DNA from: Leisingera sp. SS27
GTDB taxonomy: Bacteria; Pseudomonadota; Alphaproteobacteria; Rhodobacterales; Rhodobacteraceae
Direction: 5' to 3'
DNA: 64,000 nt
Assembly: GCF_028368855.1 (NCBI RefSeq)
Contig: NZ_JAQNCY010000014.1
Location: 52,259-116,258 of the forward strand
Shown here: in pieces, positions 53,964-62,688 of the stretch
Numbering within the stretch: the first letter of the stretch is position 1
Layout of the letters: each line of letters starts with the position of its first letter
The notes under the pieces: generated by a model
Database searches by the model: none
Seen by the model: the letters and a program-made list of their open reading frames with translations, nothing else
What the model was told of the DNA's origin: nothing
Made by a program: the position numbers and the translations under genes

Positions 53964-54533
53964 ATGGCAGAAACTAGAAAAGCCCTGCGCAAACTGGCCA
54001 GCGGGCTGGTGCGCAAACGCTCCCCGTTCGGGCCGGAAAACGCCCGTCTGGCCGCGCTGCCGCGGACGGTGGAAGAGGCCCGCACGCCGCGGCCGCGCCA
54101 TGCGCTGGCGCCGGGCATCTGGCTGGATTACCAGCCGGACGCCGGGGTCGAGGTGCTGGCCGCCCCGGAGCCGGAGGGCGACGGGCTGCGGCTGCAGCTG
54201 CAGGACATCGGCCAAAGCCCCTGGTTCTCGCTGTCCTACGGCATCGATCACGGCGTGCTGCGCCAGGGCCGCTACCTGGGCCAGCTGCTGGACTGCTCGA
54301 GCCGCGGCCCGGGCCGGTTCCGGATCTGCCTGCGCTACCTGCTGGCGGAGGGGTTCAAGGATGTCTTCGCCCGCGATCTGGTGGTGCTGACCGGCGCCCG
54401 CCAGGAGGATCTGGTGTTCCTGCCCGTCGATGCGGGGCTGGCGGCCCAGGCGCATGGCGCCGAGGTGCTCTATTTCTTCGAGGGGCGCAGCTTTGATGTG
54501 ACCCTGCACGGCGCTGAAGCGCTGCTGATCTGA
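53964..54533 (+). CDS. hypothetical protein of the capsule operon
   Basis: 189 aa, not recognised. The first 45 residues are basic; the rest is predicted to be mostly beta strand (WLDYQPDAGVEVLAAPE, WFSLSYGIDHGVLRQG, RFRICLRYL), resembling a small carbohydrate-binding or jelly-roll domain, which is only an impression. No membrane segment or signal peptide. It lies between a methyltransferase (45 nt) and a GT2 gene (8 nt) in the same direction, so it is part of that operon. Confidence 0.6.
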   Translation: MAETRKALRKLASGLVRKRSPFGPENARLAALPRTVEEARTPRPRHALAPGIWLDYQPDAGVEVLAAPEPEGDGLRLQLQDIGQSPWFSLSYGIDHGVLRQGRYLGQLLDCSSRGPGRFRICLRYLLAEGFKDVFARDLVVLTGARQEDLVFLPVDAGLAAQAHGAEVLYFFEGRSFDVTLHGAEALLI

Positions 54534-54541
54534 GCGCAGCC

Positions 54542-55507
54542 ATGGCACAGGATTCTTTCGGCTACAGCTTCATCATCCCCGCCTATAATGACGCGGCGGG
54601 GCTGCAGCGGCATGTCAGGTATTTCGCCGCCTGCGGCGCCCGGGTGCAGCTGGTGATCGTTGACGATTGCTCGCAGGACGGCACCGAAGCCGCGGTGGCG
54701 GCGGCAGAGCTGCCGGATAACCTCCGCATTACCTACCGCCGGATGGCGGAAAACGGCGGCCCGGCCGCCGCGCGCAACCTGGGCATCACCCTGGCTGAGG
54801 AAGAGCGGGTGATGTTCCTGGATGCGGATGATCTGCTGGCGCCCTGTTTCTTTGACGTGATGCGGCTGGCGCCCCTGGGCGGGGAGACGGATTTCGTGCT
54901 GTTCAAATACCATCTCAGCCGTGATCCGGAGCTGCGTTTCACCTATGACATGCATCCGGTCGACCGCCGCTTCTTCAGCCGCAGCCCGGAGGCCAGCTTC
55001 CCGCTGCAGCGGTTCCGGCTGCAGGACCGGCCGGAGGCGATGGCGACGGTGAACTTTCCCTGGAACAAGCTCTACAGCCGCGGTTTCCTGCAGCAGGCGG
55101 CGGTCAGCTTCCCGGATCTGCGCATGCATGAGGACATCACCCCGCACTGGCAGAGCTTCCTGCGCTGCCGCCAGTTCGGCGTGCTTGACTGGGCGCCGCC
55201 GCTGATCACCCATTGGGAGATCCCCGAAGGCGGCCGCGCCACCCAGTACGTGGGGGAAAAGCGGATGGCGGTGTTCGGCGAGCTGGCGAATGTGGAGGAA
55301 GAGCTGCTGGCGCACGGCCAGGCAGACCTGCTGCTGCCGGTCTTCGGCGCCTTCTGCGAGGATCTGTTCACCTGGATGAGCGGGGGCTTGTGCGCGGGCG
55401 GCGGCGGCGGGGCGCAGCACTGGCGCCGCAGATATGCAGAGGCCGCCGAAGGCTTCTGGGAGCAGAGCCAGGCGGCGCGGCCCGGCACCGGGGCGGCTGT
55501 GGAATGA
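54542..55507 (+). CDS. family 2 glycosyltransferase
   Basis: 321 aa GT-A transferase. YSFIIPAYNDAAGLQRHV, LVIVDDCSQDGTE, NGGPAAARNLGI and the metal site MFLDADD are standard GT2 blocks; NFPWNKLYSRGFLQQ is the acceptor-side motif shared with the next gene and with the fusion protein. Its stop overlaps the ATG of the following GT2. The three related GT2 domains on this strand probably make successive linkages of one repeat or side chain. Confidence 0.87.
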   Translation: MAQDSFGYSFIIPAYNDAAGLQRHVRYFAACGARVQLVIVDDCSQDGTEAAVAAAELPDNLRITYRRMAENGGPAAARNLGITLAEEERVMFLDADDLLAPCFFDVMRLAPLGGETDFVLFKYHLSRDPELRFTYDMHPVDRRFFSRSPEASFPLQRFRLQDRPEAMATVNFPWNKLYSRGFLQQAAVSFPDLRMHEDITPHWQSFLRCRQFGVLDWAPPLITHWEIPEGGRATQYVGEKRMAVFGELANVEEELLAHGQADLLLPVFGAFCEDLFTWMSGGLCAGGGGGAQHWRRRYAEAAEGFWEQSQAARPGTGAAVE

Positions 55508-56556
55508 CCCGGATCAGCGCCATCATCACCGCCTACAACGTCGAGCCCTTCATCGCCACCGCGATGCAGTCGGTGGCCGATGCGGGGTTTGAGGATCTCG
55601 AGCTGATCGTGGTCGACGACGGCTCCAGGGATGCCACCCGGCAGATCGCGGATGCCATTGGCGCCGCGGCACCGGCGGACCGGGTGGCCTATGTGCCGGT
55701 CTTCTTTGCCCAAAACACCATCGGCGGCGTGGCCTGTGCCGCCAATGCCGGACTGGAGCGCGCCACCGGCGATATCGTGGTCTTCGTGGACGGCGACGAC
55801 TGGGTGCTGCCGCACAACCTGGCTGCCGCGGTGCAGAAGCTGCAGCAGACGGAGGCGGATTTCATCGTCTGCGGCTGCAAGGAATACTGGAACAGCAGCG
55901 GCAATTACACCCGCTACCCGGAAGCGCATCTGTGGGACCGGGTGCGCGGCACCGGGGATCTAGAGGCGCGCCGGGAGCTGCTGCTGCAGATGGCGCCCTT
56001 CCCCTGGCGCAAGATCTACCGGCGCCGCTTCCTGGAGCAGCAGGGGATCCGCTTCCCGGTGGGCGATTACTTCTTCGAGGACAACCCGTTCCACTGGGAA
56101 ACTTCGGTGCGGGCCGCCAGCTTCTGCTTCTTCGAGCCGGTCACCCATGTGCACCGGATGGAGCGGGAAGGCCAGACTGTCGCCTCGATGGGCCTGAAGC
56201 CCCTGCAGATCTTCGAGCACGCGGCAACCATCCGCGCCATGCTGGCGCAAACCGGGCAGGCGGCGGCGCTGGAGGCGCGCTATTTCCACTGGCTGGCCGA
56301 CCATGTGCTGTGGTGCGGCCGCCATGTGCCGCCGGAAGGGCTGAACCGGCTGTTCTCCCTGGCGTCGGAGGCGCTGGAGGCCTTTCCCGATGCGCTGTTC
56401 TGGGAGCGGCTGGCGGAGAAACCGCGCGGCATGGCCGAGGTCCAGCAGCTCACGGCGGTGAAACTGGGCGACCGGATGGGATTTCTGGGCGGGGTCCAGG
56501 CGATGCTGCAGGAGCGCGCCCTGGCCAGGCTGGCGCCGCAGGAAGAGGACGGCTGA
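55504..56556 (+). CDS. family 2 glycosyltransferase
   Basis: 350 aa. ISAIITAYNVEPFIATAMQS, LIVVDDGSRDATR, the metal site FVDGDDW and PFPWRKIYRRRFLEQQGIRFP mark a GT2 closely allied to its neighbour at 54542. ATGA overlap with that gene fixes the start; the longer open frame upstream lies over it. Last gene of the capsule run; it converges on the DUF2793 gene 7 nt away. Confidence 0.87.
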   Translation: MTRISAIITAYNVEPFIATAMQSVADAGFEDLELIVVDDGSRDATRQIADAIGAAAPADRVAYVPVFFAQNTIGGVACAANAGLERATGDIVVFVDGDDWVLPHNLAAAVQKLQQTEADFIVCGCKEYWNSSGNYTRYPEAHLWDRVRGTGDLEARRELLLQMAPFPWRKIYRRRFLEQQGIRFPVGDYFFEDNPFHWETSVRAASFCFFEPVTHVHRMEREGQTVASMGLKPLQIFEHAATIRAMLAQTGQAAALEARYFHWLADHVLWCGRHVPPEGLNRLFSLASEALEAFPDALFWERLAEKPRGMAEVQQLTAVKLGDRMGFLGGVQAMLQERALARLAPQEEDG

Positions 56557-56563
56557 CGGCGGC

Positions 56564-57751
56564 TCAGCGCACCAGCCATTCCCCGATCCCCGGCGCCGTC
56601 TGCCGCATCCGGATCCAGCCCGCGCCCGCCGGCTGGCCCTGGCGCAGGCGCAGCTTGCCCAAGAGCCCCACCAGCGCCCATTCCGGGCGCTGCGCGCGCG
56701 GCACATAGACCCGTGACGCATCATAGGCGGGGTTTTCCTGCGGGCGGCCTGCCGCATCGCGCAGCAGGGCGCCGTAGGGATCGCGCAGCCAGCGGTGCTT
56801 CCATGCATCCATGTCGCCGTCGCCCACCACCGCCGGATTGGCGCTGATCACCCCGATGGGCTCCTCGCCGGCCTTTGCGGCGCGGATCTTTGCGCCCGCC
56901 AGCACCACCGATAGGCCGCGGCGGTCTGCGCCTTCGGGGTTGCCGTCATCCCATTCGAACCATTCCGCATAATCGGCGCCGCCGCCGGACCAGGCGCCGG
57001 AGCAGCTGCCGTTGCCGTCGGCGCCCAGCCGGAAATCCGGGCTGGCGCCGCCATCACCGGCCAGGAGGTAATCATCGCTGCTGCCCTGGATCTCCAGATG
57101 CGCCGCCGGGCTGGCGGTGCCGAGGCCTGCCCGGCCTGCGGATGTCAGCGCCAGGGCGGTGCTCCAGCTGCTGCCGTCCGCCGACAGCTTCACCGCAAAA
57201 TCATCCGTGCCCGCCAGCCCCATCTCGGCGCGGCCGCTCCAGTTCGACTGGAACAGCAGCGCGGCGGTGTCAGCGCTGGCGGCTTTGTTGATCTTCAGCT
57301 GATGGCCGGCGCCTGCGTGGCTCAGCAGGGTTGCCGGGCCGGAGACGGCCAGCGGGTTGGCGGCGTCACCCGCGGTGCCGACCCCGAGACGGGCGAGGTT
57401 CTGGGTCTCGGCGGGCGGCAGGGCCCAGGCGCTGCCGGTCCAGACCCTGAGCTCCTGTTCCGCGATGCCCCAGGCGCGCCAGCCGGGCAGGGGGGAGAGG
57501 AACATCCAGCCCTCGCCCTGCCAGACGGCGATGGCGTTGCCCTGGCCGGCCCAGGCGCCTGCCGGGCTGGGTGCCAGCACATGGGTCTCGCCCGGGGCGG
57601 GGCTTGCGGGGGGCGTCACCGCATCGAAGGCTTCGGCGCTGAGCTGCACCAGCGCATCCAGCATCTGCAGCGCCTCATTATGGGTCACGTGTTTCTGCGC
57701 CTGGGAGGGCATCAGGTAGGGCAGGGCGAGGATCGGCGAGGCCTGGGTCAT
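56564..57751 (-). CDS. DUF2793 fibre protein with peptidase G2-like C-terminal domain
   Basis: 395 aa phage-like structural protein. Residues 1-110 match DUF2793 (LPYLMPSQAQKHVTHNEALQMLDALVQL, then AWAGQGNAIAVWQGEGWMF). The middle has LGVGTAGDAANPL and a second GTASPAAHLEIQG repeat, as in phage tail-fibre shafts. Residues 255-350, GGADYAEWFEWDDGNPEG through IGVISANPAVVGDGD, match the autoproteolytic chaperone (peptidase G2) of tailspikes. No capsid, tail or packaging gene is near, so it is not part of an intact prophage here. It probably belongs with the spike pair at 60429-62329. Confidence 0.82.
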   Translation of the reverse strand: MTQASPILALPYLMPSQAQKHVTHNEALQMLDALVQLSAEAFDAVTPPASPAPGETHVLAPSPAGAWAGQGNAIAVWQGEGWMFLSPLPGWRAWGIAEQELRVWTGSAWALPPAETQNLARLGVGTAGDAANPLAVSGPATLLSHAGAGHQLKINKAASADTAALLFQSNWSGRAEMGLAGTDDFAVKLSADGSSWSTALALTSAGRAGLGTASPAAHLEIQGSSDDYLLAGDGGASPDFRLGADGNGSCSGAWSGGGADYAEWFEWDDGNPEGADRRGLSVVLAGAKIRAAKAGEEPIGVISANPAVVGDGDMDAWKHRWLRDPYGALLRDAAGRPQENPAYDASRVYVPRAQRPEWALVGLLGKLRLRQGQPAGAGWIRMRQTAPGIGEWLVR

Positions 57752-58033
57752 CGGCGGGGCTCCGGGATGGGGAAACGGGATCGCCTCCCAGAGTGCCAGA
57801 GCCGGGTCAAGACGGCGCTAACGGGGCGTACGCTGCTTGCGCAACACCCCCGCGGAGGGCGGTGCCGGTCCCGCTCTGTTCCTGTCCCATTCTCCGCCTG
57901 TTCGCGCAATTGTTTTCAATCTCTAAACAATGTCCCCGGTTTTGCCCGATTTGCCGCCCGCCTTGCGCCGCCTGTGCCCGCCAGTTTCGCACCCGGGTTC
58001 ACCTCGGGTTCAGCGGCGCATGGGAGCGGCACG
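57752..58033. promoter_or_regulatory. 282-nt divergent intergenic region
   Basis: It lies between the DUF2793 gene and the second RTX gene. No gene or clear promoter seen; the part from 57900 to 57940 is AT-richer than its surroundings. Confidence 0.4.
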
Positions 58034-60355
58034 ATGGCACTGGCATTCACGGGACGGTTCGGCACGGATGACATGATTTTCGGCACCGATCTGCGCGATC
58101 TGGAGATCACGGTGCAGAACGGCCAGGCCACGCTTTATGCCATCAACGGCCTGAACGGCGGCATCAGCCGCTGGCAGCTGCCCGGAACCGGCGGTGTGCC
58201 GCAGCTGGCGGGCCAGCAGCTGCATGGCCAGGCGTCTTTGCGCACCGGCAATTTCGAGCTGGCGGAGATCGGCGGGGATCTGCGGCTGCTGCAGGAGGGG
58301 ACCAGCGGCGGTCTCAGCTATTACGCCCTGGGCAGCGGCGGCAGCCTGGGCAGCCAGCAGCAGCAGGCGCTGGCGGGCGCGGATGCGGGCGGGCTTGGCG
58401 CGGTGGCCGTGCTGCAGCTGGCGGGCGGCGGTTTGCAGGGCTGGCAGCTGGATGCGGATGGCGCGGTGCAGGCGCAGGCTGGCCTGGGCGGCGCTGCGCA
58501 AGCCTACCAGCTGGATACTTCGGCGCTGCTGTCCACGGTGCAGACCGCGGGCGGGCCGGTGGTGCTGGCGGCAGACGCCGGAGGGTTGCGGGCCTACAGC
58601 GCCGATGCGGCGACCGGCGCGCTCACGCCCGGGGCGGTGCTGGGCGCGGGGCAGGGGCTGTCTGTCTCAGGCATCACCGCGCTGGAAAGCTTTGAGATGG
58701 ATGGTAAGGCCTGGGCGCTGCTGGCGGCGGCGGGCAGCAGCTCGCTGACGCTGGTTCAGGTTGACGCGGCGGGCGGGTTGCAGTTCCGGGCGCAGCTGCA
58801 CGATACCGCGATGACCCGCTTCGGCGGGGTGTCGGCGCTGGAGGTGGTGCAGGCGGGGGAGCACCTGCTGGTGCTGGCGGCGGGCAATGACGGCGGTCTC
58901 AGCCTGTTCACCCTGACCCCGGGCGGCGCGCTGATCCATGTGCAGAGCCTGGAGCATATGCCCGGCCTCGGGCTGCAGAATGTCACGGCGCTGGAGGCAG
59001 TGGTTGCGGGCGGTCAGCTGCAGGTCTTTGCGGCGTCGGGCACAGAGGGCGGCATCAGCCGGTTCACCCTGCCGCTGGCGGAGCTGGGGATTGTGCGCCA
59101 GGCCGGGGCAGGCGATGCGCGGCTGGATGGCAGCGCTGCAAATGACGTGCTGGAGGGCGGCGCGGGGGCGGCGGATCTTTATGGCCATGCCGGTGATGAC
59201 GTGCTGGTCTCGGGCGCGGGCGGCGGCGAGCTGAACGGCGGCGCCGGCGCCGATATCTTTGTCATTGCCCCGGTCTCTGACCCGGTGTCCGAGGCGGTGA
59301 CCGTGCGCGACTTCACCCCCGGCGAGGACCGTCTCGACCTGTCGCTGTTCGAGGGGCTTTACAGCCCGGCCCAGCTGCAGAGCCGCGGCCGCAGCTATGG
59401 CATCGACCTGGAGATCGGCGGCATGCGGATCGTGGTGGCGCAGGCGGGCGGCGGGCGGCTGGAGCTGGAGGATGTGTTCGGTCCGGCGCTGCAGTTTGAA
59501 TTTCCGCAGCAGCAGGAGCTGGGCGACACCCTGCCGGGCGGCGGCTTCTACGGCACCGCCGGGCATGACGCGCTGCAGGGCAGCAGCGGCGATGACGCGA
59601 TCTCCGGGCTGGCGGGGGATGACACGCTGTCCGGGGGCGGCGGGGCGGATACGCTCTGGGGCGGCTGGGGCCACGACCAGCTGGGCGGCAGCTGGGGGGC
59701 GGACCGTTTGTGGGGCGGCGGCGGCCACGACCGGCTGTGGGGCGGCGGCGGCCGCGACATGGCGGATGGCGGCCTGGGCAATGACAGCCTGTGGGGCGGG
59801 GACGGGCAGGACAGCCTGTGGGGCCGGGACGGCGATGACCGGCTGGACGGCGGCTCCGGTGCCGACCGGCTGGCGGGCGGTGCCGGGCTGGACTGGCTGG
59901 GCGGCGGCAGCGGCGCCGACACGCTGCTGGGGGAAGACGGGCAGGACACGCTGGCAGGCGGCGACGGGGCGGATGTCCTGTGGGGCGGCAGCGGCGGTGA
60001 TGTGATCTATGGCGGCGGCGGTGATGACCAGTGCGGCGGCGGTGATGGCAATGACCGGATTTTCGGCGGTGCGGGCAATGACCGGCTGGGCGGCGGCGGC
60101 GGCGATGACGGTTTGACAGGCGGCTGGGGAGCGGATGCCTTTGTGTTTGCGGCCGGCCATGGCCGCGACACGGTCACCGATTTCGCGCCGGGAACGGATT
60201 GGATTGATTTGCAGGCCCTGGCGCTGAGCGGCGGCTTTGCGGCGCTGGAGATCCGCGCGCAAGGCAGCGGCACGCTGATCGGCACCGGCAGCGGCACGGT
60301 GTTCCTGGAGGGGGTGCAGCCCGGCCAGCTGGCGGCGGATGACTTCCTGTTCTGA
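58034..60355 (+). CDS. second RTX protein with propeller-like N-terminal region
   Basis: 773 aa. Residues 1-365 consist of repeats of about 45-50 residues with LYAINGLNGGISRWQLPG, LSYYALGSGG, LSLFTLTPGGALIHVQSL and the like, resembling a beta-propeller of the lactonase kind. A first small RTX block lies near 370-430 and a long run of GGxGxDxL repeats at 500-700, many with WGG. A C-terminal secretion-type domain ends in DDFLF. No signal peptide, so it is a type I substrate. No exporter gene is adjacent; the system at 31690-34883 is the obvious candidate. Start at 58034 has GGGAG upstream. Unlike the first RTX protein it has almost no Cys. Confidence 0.85.
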   Translation: MALAFTGRFGTDDMIFGTDLRDLEITVQNGQATLYAINGLNGGISRWQLPGTGGVPQLAGQQLHGQASLRTGNFELAEIGGDLRLLQEGTSGGLSYYALGSGGSLGSQQQQALAGADAGGLGAVAVLQLAGGGLQGWQLDADGAVQAQAGLGGAAQAYQLDTSALLSTVQTAGGPVVLAADAGGLRAYSADAATGALTPGAVLGAGQGLSVSGITALESFEMDGKAWALLAAAGSSSLTLVQVDAAGGLQFRAQLHDTAMTRFGGVSALEVVQAGEHLLVLAAGNDGGLSLFTLTPGGALIHVQSLEHMPGLGLQNVTALEAVVAGGQLQVFAASGTEGGISRFTLPLAELGIVRQAGAGDARLDGSAANDVLEGGAGAADLYGHAGDDVLVSGAGGGELNGGAGADIFVIAPVSDPVSEAVTVRDFTPGEDRLDLSLFEGLYSPAQLQSRGRSYGIDLEIGGMRIVVAQAGGGRLELEDVFGPALQFEFPQQQELGDTLPGGGFYGTAGHDALQGSSGDDAISGLAGDDTLSGGGGADTLWGGWGHDQLGGSWGADRLWGGGGHDRLWGGGGRDMADGGLGNDSLWGGDGQDSLWGRDGDDRLDGGSGADRLAGGAGLDWLGGGSGADTLLGEDGQDTLAGGDGADVLWGGSGGDVIYGGGGDDQCGGGDGNDRIFGGAGNDRLGGGGGDDGLTGGWGADAFVFAAGHGRDTVTDFAPGTDWIDLQALALSGGFAALEIRAQGSGTLIGTGSGTVFLEGVQPGQLAADDFLF

Positions 60356-60428
60356 AGGCCCGCCGCCGCCGCCGGACCCGCGCCGCGTGCTGCCGGAGCA
60401 GGCCGCGCGGGCAGGGGCGGGGCGCCGC

Positions 60429-62066
60429 TCAGGCTGTTATCCGCCTGGCGCCGCCGCTGCCCAGATCCTGGCTCCAGATGCGGAAGCGGCCAAGGTGGCC
60501 GTTGAACACGGGCGCCAGGCTGATCCCGGCTGCCGCCAGATCCGGCAGCGCTGACGGCGCAGGCAGGCCCGGGGCAGCCGCCCCCTGCACCATCAGTTCC
60601 AGAAGGGCCGCCTGGTGGCGGACGGCAAAACTGACCGGCACATCAAGCCCGGGCGCATAGGCTGCGGCCTGCCCGCTTGCGGTGCTGGCGGCCCCGGACT
60701 GTTCACTGAAAACCCGGATCTGCCCGGTTGCACCGCCGCCGGTGTTCAGCTCCGCCCGCAGCAAGGTGCCGGCACCGGCCTGCCAGTCGAAGAACCTGGC
60801 AGCGGCGGCGGACCCGGTGTCCGCAAAACGCAGGCTGCCATCGAAGGCAACAGAGACCGCTTGCGGCATGCCCGCAGGCAGCCCCGGCGCGCGCAGGGCC
60901 AGCGTCTCAGCCGCGCGGGCGGCCGGGCTGCCTGCCGTGGGGATGAACGAGCCGGGGGTATAGCCGGCGGTCACCTGGAGGGCGGTGCAGACATGCGACC
61001 CGGTAACCTGCGATCCGGAAACGGTGTCCAGCCCGTCATGGGCCGGGAACAGCTGGAAATCAGCAGTGGCATTGATCCCGGCCAGCAGCGACGGGTCATA
61101 GGTGAACCACACGAACCAGTGGTCTCCCCTGTCGAGGGCCGCCCGCATTTTCGTCCCGTCCGGCCGCGTGATGAGCCCGTCGTTCCATTTGTCCGTGATG
61201 GCACCGGTGACGGTGTCAAACGAGATGCCGCAGAACTGGTTCGACCCGACGGACAGGCGCGCGCTGAACAAGGAGGACTGGGACGGGTTCTTGCGGACCA
61301 GGCAGCAGGCGGTGTGAACCCCCGCGACGGCCCCGATGTTTGCGGTGCAGAGCGCAAAGCCTGTTGTGCTGCTGTCGCCCAGTTCCCATGCGGGAACCCC
61401 GGCAATGCTGCCGGAGGCGGCCACCGCCAGCTGATTGCTCCTGACCCAATAGGCAGCGGACAGGTCATGGCTCTGCGCGACGATGTTTACCGCAGCCTCA
61501 TCCTCGATGAGCACCCCTGCCGGCGCGCCGTCCGCATAGGTCCTGCGGCGCGCCGTGAAGGCCGGCGCGGCACCGGAGGGCACATAGGTTTCGAACCCTG
61601 CCCCCAGCAGGTTGTCCGGATTGTCTGCCATGCCGCCGAGATCGGAGCGGTAGGCCCACATCCTGGTGACCGTTCCGGACACGGTCAGCGTCAGGGCGGT
61701 GGAGCCTGCCGTCACCACGGCCGGGCTGCCCTCGGTTGCCGTGCCTGCGGCAGCGCCGGACAGGGCCACCGATCCGGTCCCCTCCATGGCCACCGTATAG
61801 CCGGCGGCGGGGGCGGTGCTGATCGTCTGGGCAGCCGGGGCCTCGCTGTTCAGCACCAGGTTGTGCGCGGCCCAGAGGCACTCCCCTGCCGGTCCGGTGA
61901 AGGTGCGGGGGCCGGTGCCGCTGTAGGCGAGCAGCTCGTCAAAGCGTCTTTCGGTGCCGGCCATCACATAGCGGTCCTGCCGGAAGTCCAGGTCGATCAG
62001 GGCGGAGGGCGGCACCGGCGGCCCCTGCACGGCCGCACCGGTGATTGAAAGCCCGGCCCCCAGCAT
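60429..62066 (-). CDS. head-spike/tail-fibre-like protein (GhsB-like)
   Basis: 545 aa. LIDLDFRQDRYVMAGTERRFDELLAYSGTGPRTFTGPAG and VLIEDEAAVNIVAQSHDLSAAYW are patterns I associate with phage tail and spike-fibre proteins of alphaproteobacteria. A beta-rich C-terminal domain (VSVAFDGSLRFADTG to FNGHLGRFRIWSQDL) looks like a concanavalin-type lectin fold. The ATG at 62066 overlaps the stop of the spike-base gene by one base (TGATG). Order and coupling match the ghsA-ghsB pair of the Rhodobacter gene transfer agent. Specificity is probably for a cell-surface polysaccharide. Confidence 0.68.
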   Translation of the reverse strand: MLGAGLSITGAAVQGPPVPPSALIDLDFRQDRYVMAGTERRFDELLAYSGTGPRTFTGPAGECLWAAHNLVLNSEAPAAQTISTAPAAGYTVAMEGTGSVALSGAAAGTATEGSPAVVTAGSTALTLTVSGTVTRMWAYRSDLGGMADNPDNLLGAGFETYVPSGAAPAFTARRRTYADGAPAGVLIEDEAAVNIVAQSHDLSAAYWVRSNQLAVAASGSIAGVPAWELGDSSTTGFALCTANIGAVAGVHTACCLVRKNPSQSSLFSARLSVGSNQFCGISFDTVTGAITDKWNDGLITRPDGTKMRAALDRGDHWFVWFTYDPSLLAGINATADFQLFPAHDGLDTVSGSQVTGSHVCTALQVTAGYTPGSFIPTAGSPAARAAETLALRAPGLPAGMPQAVSVAFDGSLRFADTGSAAAARFFDWQAGAGTLLRAELNTGGGATGQIRVFSEQSGAASTASGQAAAYAPGLDVPVSFAVRHQAALLELMVQGAAAPGLPAPSALPDLAAAGISLAPVFNGHLGRFRIWSQDLGSGGARRITA

Positions 62067-62329
62067 CAGTACCACCCCGCGACAGTTGCCGTTGTGCCGG
62101 TTGCCTCGATCCCGGCAGCCGAGAAGGCAATCGTCTCGCCGGCCGCGACCGGATAGACAATGACTGTCCCTGCCGCATCCCGGACGGCCAGGTCGCCGCC
62201 GGAGACAACCCGCAGAACGCGCGGGCGCAGCGGCAGGTCGGTGCCATCCTGGGGGGTGATGGCAAAATGGGTTGCAGCCGGGCTTTCCAGCCCGCGGCGA
62301 TGGCTTGCGAACGGATCGGTTTGCGGCAT
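62066..62329 (-). CDS. spike base protein, RCAP_Rcc01079 (GhsA) family
   Basis: 87 aa. HFAITPQDGTDLPLRPRVLRVVSGGDLAVRDAAG and the end IEATGTTATVAGWY follow the pattern of the Rcc01079 head-spike base of Rhodobacter capsulatus GTA and of many roseobacter phage proteins. GGAG lies eight bases before the ATG. It would form the base of a spike that carries the fibre encoded by the next gene. No other GTA or phage structural gene besides the DUF2793 protein is in the window. Confidence 0.75.
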   Translation of the reverse strand: MPQTDPFASHRRGLESPAATHFAITPQDGTDLPLRPRVLRVVSGGDLAVRDAAGTVIVYPVAAGETIAFSAAGIEATGTTATVAGWY

Positions 62330-62688
62330 GTGTGTACTCCAGAATTTGCAGACATGATGAATCCTGCGTCCCGATTCCTCCGATGCCCTGAAGGATGGGG
62401 GATCCGGGTTAAGGCCGGAAAAACCGGGCGTGCGCCGGATGGCCTGCCGCCGCAACACCCTGAGGCGGCCTGCTGCAAGGCGGCGGCAGGTGCCAAGGGC
62501 CGCGGGAAATCCTTGAGCCTGCGGCCGCCCTGGTCGAGAATGGCGCTTCGCTGACGGGGCAGCGCCTGAGCGGGCGGGCTTGCCCCGCGGCGGGCGGGGG
62601 GCTATCCCCCTCGGACGGTTTTTGCCCCGGCGCGCGGCCCCGCGCCGGGGGTTTGCTGCATCCGGGGCCGCCGGGAGGCCTGGCATCC
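62330..62688. other. 359-nt intergenic region
   Basis: It lies between the spike-base and phosphatase genes, transcribed apart. It is GC-rich with several short inverted repeats; nothing else recognised. Confidence 0.4.

Noticed and set aside
56564..62329. Intact prophage
   Set aside because: No integrase, terminase, portal, capsid or lysis genes; only fibre/spike-type proteins interspersed with an RTX gene.
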